Below, piece by piece: positions 58,907 through 64,000 of a stretch of 64,000 nucleotides of DNA. A program made the translations under genes and the position numbers. Location: positions 62,001-126,000 of the forward strand of contig NZ_KQ948430.1 in the NCBI RefSeq assembly GCF_001514065.1, in the 5' to 3' direction. The notes under the pieces are model-generated. The model was given only the letters and a program-made list of their open reading frames with translations. It made no database searches and was not told the DNA's origin. This DNA comes from Streptomyces antibioticus (GTDB lineage: Bacteria > Actinomycetota > Actinomycetes > Streptomycetales > Streptomycetaceae). The stretch's first letter is position 1. Every line of letters starts with the position of its first letter.

Positions 58907-58915
58907 CACAGTGAG
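58905..58915. promoter_or_regulatory. BldD box upstream of bldD
   Basis: CTCACAGTGAG (58905-58915) is a perfect palindrome with the BldD-site halves TCAC and GTGA, flanked by GTAAC and TTAC that extend the symmetry. It overlaps the probable promoter, so BldD likely represses its own gene, as known in S. coelicolor. Confidence 0.8.
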
Positions 58916-58975
58916 TTACCAGCCGCGCGGTACGGCGCCCCTGCCGGCCGCGTCGACACAGTGCCGGGGAGCTAT

Positions 58976-59476
58976 ATGTCCAGCGAATACGCCAAACAGC
59001 TCGGGGCGAAGCTCCGGGCCATCCGCACCCAGCAGGGCCTTTCCCTCCACGGTGTCGAGGAGAAGTCCCAGGGACGCTGGAAGGCGGTCGTGGTCGGTTC
59101 GTACGAGCGCGGCGACCGTGCCGTGACCGTGCAGCGCCTCGCCGAGTTGGCGGATTTCTACGGTGTGCCCGTTCAGGAACTGCTGCCGGGTACCACCCCG
59201 GGCGGCGCCGCCGAGCCGCCGCCGAAGCTGGTTCTCGACCTGGAGCGGCTGGCCCATGTGCCGGCCGAGAAGGCGGGCCCCCTCCAGCGCTACGCCGCGA
59301 CGATCCAGTCGCAGCGCGGTGACTACAACGGCAAGGTGCTCTCGATCCGCCAGGACGACCTGCGCACACTCGCGGTCATCTACGACCAGTCGCCCTCGGT
59401 CCTCACGGAGCAGCTGATCAGCTGGGGCGTGCTGGACGCCGACGCGCGTCGCGCGGTGTCCCACGAGGAGAGCTGA
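58976..59476 (+). CDS. bldD: Developmental master repressor BldD
   Basis: A 166-residue regulator that holds back sporulation genes during growth. Residues about 1-72 are the helix-turn-helix DNA-binding domain; 80-166 the c-di-GMP-binding domain. The two c-di-GMP motifs are intact: RGD (Arg114-Gly-Asp116) and RQDD (Arg125 to Asp128), as in S. coelicolor. ATG 58976 follows GGGGAGCT. A BldD box lies upstream and a strong terminator downstream. Confidence 0.98.
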   Translation: MSSEYAKQLGAKLRAIRTQQGLSLHGVEEKSQGRWKAVVVGSYERGDRAVTVQRLAELADFYGVPVQELLPGTTPGGAAEPPPKLVLDLERLAHVPAEKAGPLQRYAATIQSQRGDYNGKVLSIRQDDLRTLAVIYDQSPSVLTEQLISWGVLDADARRAVSHEES

Positions 59477-59502
59477 GCCGCTTCCCGCCTCAGCAGAAAC
59501 GT

Positions 59503-59548
59503 GCCGCCGGGGTGGCCGGAACTTGACGGTTCCGGCCACCCCGGCGGC
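59503..59548 (+). terminator. Terminator after bldD
   Basis: A perfect 20-base inverted repeat (59503-59522 with 59529-59548, loop TTGACG), followed by TTTCTGC. Placed 26 bases after the bldD stop. Confidence 0.85.
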
Positions 59549-59596
59549 TTTCTGCGCTCCCGGAAGTGCTTTCGGGCCCTCCCGGGCACCGGATAC

Positions 59597-59634
59597 GCCA
59601 GGGGGCCCGCAGCGCGCGCTGCGGGCCCCCTGGC
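59597..59634 (-). terminator. Terminator after nusB
   Basis: A perfect 17-base inverted repeat (59597-59613 with 59618-59634, loop GCGC), 16 bases after the nusB stop on the minus strand. Confidence 0.8.
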
Positions 59635-59650
59635 GATGCCGTACCTCTGC

Positions 59651-60085
59651 TTACGCCTCTTCGCGGCGCAGCGTGGGCTTCAGGTCCTTGAGACGGCCGA
59701 GCAGGCCGTTCACGAAGGCCGGCGACTCGTCCGTGGAGAACTCCTTGGCGATCTCGACCATCTCGTCGAGCACGACCGCGTCCGGCGTCTCGTCGACCCA
59801 GATCAGCTCGTAGGCGCCGAGCCGCAGGATGTTGCGGTCGACGACCGGCATCCGGTCGAGCGTCCAGCCGACGGAGTACTGCGCGATCAGCTCGTCGATG
59901 CGCTTCGCGTGCTGCGCGTAGCCCTCGACCAGCTGCATGGTGTACTCGCTCACCGGCGGCTGCCGGGTGTCGGTCCGGGAGAGCCGGATCCAGTCCGCGA
60001 GGACCGTCAGGACGTCGGCCCCGCGCTGGTCGCCCTCGAAGAGGATCTGGAAGGCGCGCTTGCGGGCCGTGTTACGGGCAGCCAC
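59651..60085 (-). CDS. nusB: Transcription antitermination factor NusB
   Basis: A 144-residue all-helical protein that, with NusE and boxA RNA, keeps RNA polymerase going through rRNA operons. The N-terminus NTARKRAFQILFEGDQRGAD is typical, as are the DELIAQYSVGWTLDRMPVVDRNILRLGAYELIW core and VNGLLGRL end. It begins 2 bases after the efp stop, so the two are co-translated. Confidence 0.96.
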   Translation of the reverse strand: MAARNTARKRAFQILFEGDQRGADVLTVLADWIRLSRTDTRQPPVSEYTMQLVEGYAQHAKRIDELIAQYSVGWTLDRMPVVDRNILRLGAYELIWVDETPDAVVLDEMVEIAKEFSTDESPAFVNGLLGRLKDLKPTLRREEA

Positions 60086-60087
60086 GG

Positions 60088-60654
60088 TTAGCTGTTCACC
60101 CGGCCGAGGTAGTCGCTGGTGCGGGTGTCGACCTTGATCTTCTCACCGGTGGTGATGAAGAGCGGGACCTGGATCTGGTGGCCGGTCTCCAGGGTGGCGG
60201 GCTTGGTGCCACCGGTGGAGCGGTCGCCCTGGACGCCCGGCTCGGTCTCCTGGATGACGAGCTCGACGGCGGCCGGCAGCTCGACGAAGAGCACCTCGCC
60301 CTCGTGCTGCGCGACGGTGGCGGTGAAGCCCTCGATCAGGAAGTTGGCGGCGTCGCCGACGGCCTTGCGGTCGACCATGAGCTGGTCGTAGGTCTCCATG
60401 TCCATGAAGACGAAGTACTCGCCGTCCATGTACGAGAACTGCATGTCGCGCTTGTCGATCGTGGCCGTCTCGACCTTGACGCCGGCGTTGAACGTCTTGT
60501 CGACGACCTTGCCGGAGAGCACGTTCTTCAGCTTGGTGCGCACGAAGGCCGGGCCCTTGCCGGGCTTGACGTGCTGGAACTCGACGACGGACCACAGCTG
60601 GCCGCCATCGAGCTTGAGCACGAGGCCGTTCTTGAGGTCGTTCGTGGAAGCCAC
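60088..60654 (-). CDS. efp: Elongation factor P
   Basis: A 188-residue three-domain protein that rescues ribosomes stalled on proline runs. The tip loop is [14 protein letters not shown] with Lys33 at the peptidyl-transferase site; the PGKGP form is the actinobacterial type reported to work without lysylation. GTG 60654 is the standard start. Followed by nusB; preceded by the M24-peptidase-like gene. Several proteins in this window are Pro-rich. Confidence 0.97.
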   Translation of the reverse strand: MASTNDLKNGLVLKLDGGQLWSVVEFQHVKPGKGPAFVRTKLKNVLSGKVVDKTFNAGVKVETATIDKRDMQFSYMDGEYFVFMDMETYDQLMVDRKAVGDAANFLIEGFTATVAQHEGEVLFVELPAAVELVIQETEPGVQGDRSTGGTKPATLETGHQIQVPLFITTGEKIKVDTRTSDYLGRVNS

Positions 60655-60712
60655 GGTTGCGGAATCTCCTGGACTGACGTGGACGACCCCGGCGCACGCG
60701 CGTAGCGGAAAG

Positions 60713-61819
60713 CTACAGCGCGAGCAGCTCCTTGGTCGTGATGGTGAGTAGCTCGGGTCCGCCGTCCGCCTCGGGGCGTACGACGAGCGTGTCATCGATC
60801 CGGACACCGCCCCGGCCCGGGAGGTGGACCCCCGGTTCGACGGTGACCGGCACGCAAGCGTCCAGTTTACCCATGGCCGCGGGAGCCAGCTGCGGGTCCT
60901 CGTCGATTTCGAGCCCGACACCGTGTCCGGTCAGGGCCGGCAGGCCCTCTCCGTACCCCGCGGAGTCCAGTACCTGGCGTGCGGCGCGGTCCACGTCACG
61001 GTAGGCGGCACCGGGTGCGAGGCTCTCCCGTCCGGCGCGCTGAGCGGCGAAGACCAGGTCGTACAGCTCGATCTGCCAGTCCGCGGGGGACGTCCCGATC
61101 ACGAACGTACGACCGATCTCACACCGGTAGCCGCGGTACGTCGCCCCGAGGCAGACGGAGAGGAAGTCGCCCTCCTCCACGCGCCGGTCGGTGGGGTGGT
61201 GGGCGCGACGGCCGGAGTGGGGGCCGGTGGCGACGGAGGTCGGGAAGGCGGGGCCGTCGGCGCCGTGGTCGACGAGGCGGCGCTCCAGTTCGAGGGCGAG
61301 GTGCCGTTCGGTACGGCCGACGAGGATGGATTCGAGGAGCTCCCCCAGTGCCTGGTCGGCGATCTCGGCGCCGATCCGGAGGCAGGAGATCTCCTCCTCG
61401 TCCTTGACGACCCGCAGCTGCTCCACGGCCGCGCCGAGATCGGCGAGCTGGAGGCGGGGCGCGACGGAGCGGATGGCTCTGTGGCGGGCGACCGTGAGGT
61501 GGTGTTCTTCCACGGCGAGCGCGTCGATGCCCTGGATCGAGGCGAGGTCGACGGCCGCGACGGCGGGGTCACCACCCGACCCGGGCAGCGTCTGCAGCCG
61601 GAGGGTCTCGTCGGGGCGGCCCTCTCCGGCACGGTCGTCCGGCGGATCGAGGCACACCAACACGTCCTCGGTCCTGCCGAGCAGCAGGACGGAGCCCTTG
61701 GGCGCGGCGCCCGCCAGGTAGCGCACGTTGGCGGGGCGCGAGATCAGTGCCGATGCGCTGCCGACCGCGTGGCAGCGTTCCCTGAGCTTTGTGCGGCGGG
61801 CCGCGTACACCTCTGACAT
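60713..61819 (-). CDS. M24-family (Xaa-Pro peptidase-like) protein with altered metal site
   Basis: A 368-residue creatinase/aminopeptidase-fold protein with an N-terminal domain (about 1-130) and a pita-bread domain (about 140-365). Of the five usual metal ligands, His299 (GHGVGLEID) and Glu328 (VEPGVHLPG) remain, but the first Asp is Cys223 ([10 protein letters not shown]), the second is Glu234 (CEIGRTF) and the last Glu is Asp342 (GVRIDDT). It may be an inactive or altered-metal relative of Xaa-Pro dipeptidase. It sits 58 bases upstream of efp, on the same strand. Confidence 0.82.
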   Translation of the reverse strand: MSEVYAARRTKLRERCHAVGSASALISRPANVRYLAGAAPKGSVLLLGRTEDVLVCLDPPDDRAGEGRPDETLRLQTLPGSGGDPAVAAVDLASIQGIDALAVEEHHLTVARHRAIRSVAPRLQLADLGAAVEQLRVVKDEEEISCLRIGAEIADQALGELLESILVGRTERHLALELERRLVDHGADGPAFPTSVATGPHSGRRAHHPTDRRVEEGDFLSVCLGATYRGYRCEIGRTFVIGTSPADWQIELYDLVFAAQRAGRESLAPGAAYRDVDRAARQVLDSAGYGEGLPALTGHGVGLEIDEDPQLAPAAMGKLDACVPVTVEPGVHLPGRGGVRIDDTLVVRPEADGGPELLTITTKELLAL

Positions 61820-61898
61820 GACACGAGCGTAGGAGCGGTGTCTGTTTTGTGCCGGTTGGGAGAGCGTTCGGGGGACGGGGTGTGCCCCTGAAAAGCCT

Positions 61899-62783
61899 TT
61901 ACCAGCTGGGCGGGCTCGCAATGGAGCGTGCGAGTACGTCGTCCAAGACCTGCGCCGTCTGCGGTACGTCCATCTGCGAGTTGTCGATGATCGGCAGACC
62001 CGACCCGTACCACCCCGCCATCCGGCCGTGGATCCGCGCCACCTCCTCGTCGGTGAGGCGGCGATTGCCCGACCGCTCGGCGTTGCGCTCCAGGACGATC
62101 TCCAGGCCCGGCAGCAGGACCACGGGCAGCAGCCCCGGGCCCACGTGACGCTTCCAGCCGCCCAGGCCCACCACCGGGCGGTCCGGGAAGACGGCGTCGT
62201 CGAGGATGCAGGAGATGCCGTTGGCCAGGAAGTTGCGGGCGGCGAAGCCGCAGGTGCGGCGGGCCAGGCGGTACTGGGCCTCGGAGTGGTCGTTCCAGCC
62301 GGACTGGGGGTCGGCGAAACCGGAGCGGACCCATTCGCGGACGTCGTCGAGGCTGATGTGGGCCGTGGGCACCCGGCGATGGTCGGCCCAGTACTTGGCG
62401 ACGCTGGTCTTGCCCGCGCCGGCCGGGCCGATGAGCAGCACCGCGAGCGTCGTGCTCGTCGGGTCGGCGGTGGCCGCGGCCGGTGGCGTGCTGGGCATGC
62501 CGACCGGGCCGCCGGGCGGCAGCGGGACATGGCCGGTGGTGTCCGGTGCCGGGGGCGCCGAAGGGTGCGGCGGGGCCGGTGGCGCCGAGGGGTGCTGAGG
62601 CGGGGGCTGGTGCGACGGCGGGACGAAACCCGGGGCCGGCGGCGGTGGGGGCACCGGGGCGGAGCCCTGGTGCGCGCCCGGGTGCTGGGGACCCGGGTGG
62701 TGTGCGGCCGGCGTCCAGCCGACGGCCGGTCCGTGCCCCGGCTGGTGGGGCGGCGGCAGCGGAGAACCCACTGCGTGCTGCAT
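61899..62783 (-). CDS. P-loop ATP/GTP-binding protein with Pro-rich N-terminus
   Basis: A 294-residue protein. Residues about 1-110 are a Pro/His/Gly-rich disordered region. Residues about 115-290 are a P-loop kinase-like domain with IGPAGAGKTSVAK (Walker A) and SLDDVREWV, similar to small-molecule or polynucleotide kinases. The ATG at 62783 follows GGAG with good spacing; a TTG at 62807 is unlikely. Substrate unknown. Long proline runs make it a likely EF-P client, and efp is nearby, but that link is inference. Confidence 0.75.
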   Translation of the reverse strand: MQHAVGSPLPPPHQPGHGPAVGWTPAAHHPGPQHPGAHQGSAPVPPPPPAPGFVPPSHQPPPQHPSAPPAPPHPSAPPAPDTTGHVPLPPGGPVGMPSTPPAAATADPTSTTLAVLLIGPAGAGKTSVAKYWADHRRVPTAHISLDDVREWVRSGFADPQSGWNDHSEAQYRLARRTCGFAARNFLANGISCILDDAVFPDRPVVGLGGWKRHVGPGLLPVVLLPGLEIVLERNAERSGNRRLTDEEVARIHGRMAGWYGSGLPIIDNSQMDVPQTAQVLDDVLARSIASPPSW

Positions 62784-62858
62784 CCGGTGCCACTCCGTCT
62801 CGTACAAGGCAATGGGCGCTGGCGAAGCGGGTACGGACCCGCTCCTTACCGAACGGTA

Positions 62859-62896
62859 CCGTCCCCGGCCGCCGTTTGGTGAACGGCCGGGGACGG
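62859..62896 (-). terminator. Terminator after aroB
   Basis: A perfect 13-base inverted repeat (CCGTCCCCGGCCG, 62859-62871, with CGGCCGGGGACGG, 62884-62896), 52 bases after the aroB stop on the minus strand. Confidence 0.75.
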
Positions 62897-62948
62897 CCCT
62901 AAGTGCCCGTGGCCGTAAGGCACATGGGACGGATGACTCCCTGGCGGA

Positions 62949-64000
<1,052 letters not shown>

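Overview
The window is high-GC actinobacterial chromosome, almost certainly from a Streptomyces core region. The evidence is strong third-position GC bias, frequent GTG starts, a complete BldD developmental regulator, the actinobacterial nucleoid protein sIHF (MihF), F420-type enzymes and a single rare TTA codon. Gene order (rib-hisEG, rpe, rsmB-fmt, priA-metK-coaBC-rpoZ-gmk-mihF, pyrF-D-carBA-X-pyrC-B-R, bldD, nusB-efp-aroB) matches what I remember of the Streptomyces coelicolor SCO143x-SCO1494 region. I see no rRNA, tRNA, CRISPR array, prophage or transposase gene.

Layout. 1-6.6 kb: a secreted C39-type peptidase (cut by the left edge), a uridine-kinase-like protein, a TPR/AAA+ ATPase with a TTA codon, and two overlapping CNNM/HlyC membrane proteins. 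6.6-11.6 kb: a riboflavin operon (ribE-ribM-ribBA-ribH) behind a clear FMN riboswitch, running on into hisE, hisG and a PH-domain membrane protein. 11.8-19.3 kb: a ROK repressor facing an MFS transporter, a thioesterase, a uracil/xanthine permease, a GH6 glycosidase, a DUF5995 protein and an F420-type oxidoreductase. 19.3-21.8 kb: a lysine 2-monooxygenase/amidase pair (davB, davA). 21.9-29.5 kb: an MFS protein, then a five-gene ABC-importer operon ending in an unusual HAD-EEP fusion, facing a GntR regulator with a palindromic operator between them. 29.5-38.2 kb: AsnC regulator plus amino-acid permease, GuaB1, a barstar/RNase Sa-like pair, a SorC regulator, rpe and an MMPL transporter. 38.2-48.4 kb: housekeeping genes rsmB, fmt, priA, metK, coaBC, rpoZ, gmk and mihF. 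48.7-58.8 kb: the de novo pyrimidine operon, led by pyrR with a PyrR-binding RNA hairpin before its ribosome-binding site. 58.9-64 kb: bldD with its own operator, then nusB, efp, an M24 peptidase homologue, a P-loop protein and aroB (cut by the right edge).

The genes form tightly packed operons, often with 4-base ATGA/GTGA overlaps. The most distinctive points are the HAD-EEP fusion inside a GntR-controlled importer operon, the MITE-like inverted-repeat element whose edge supplies the fmt stop codon, the altered metal ligands of the M24 peptidase homologue, the secreted RNase/barstar pair, the RNA-level regulators (FMN riboswitch, PyrR element) and the TTA-containing AAA+ gene. I did not find a clearly new multi-gene defence or biosynthetic system.
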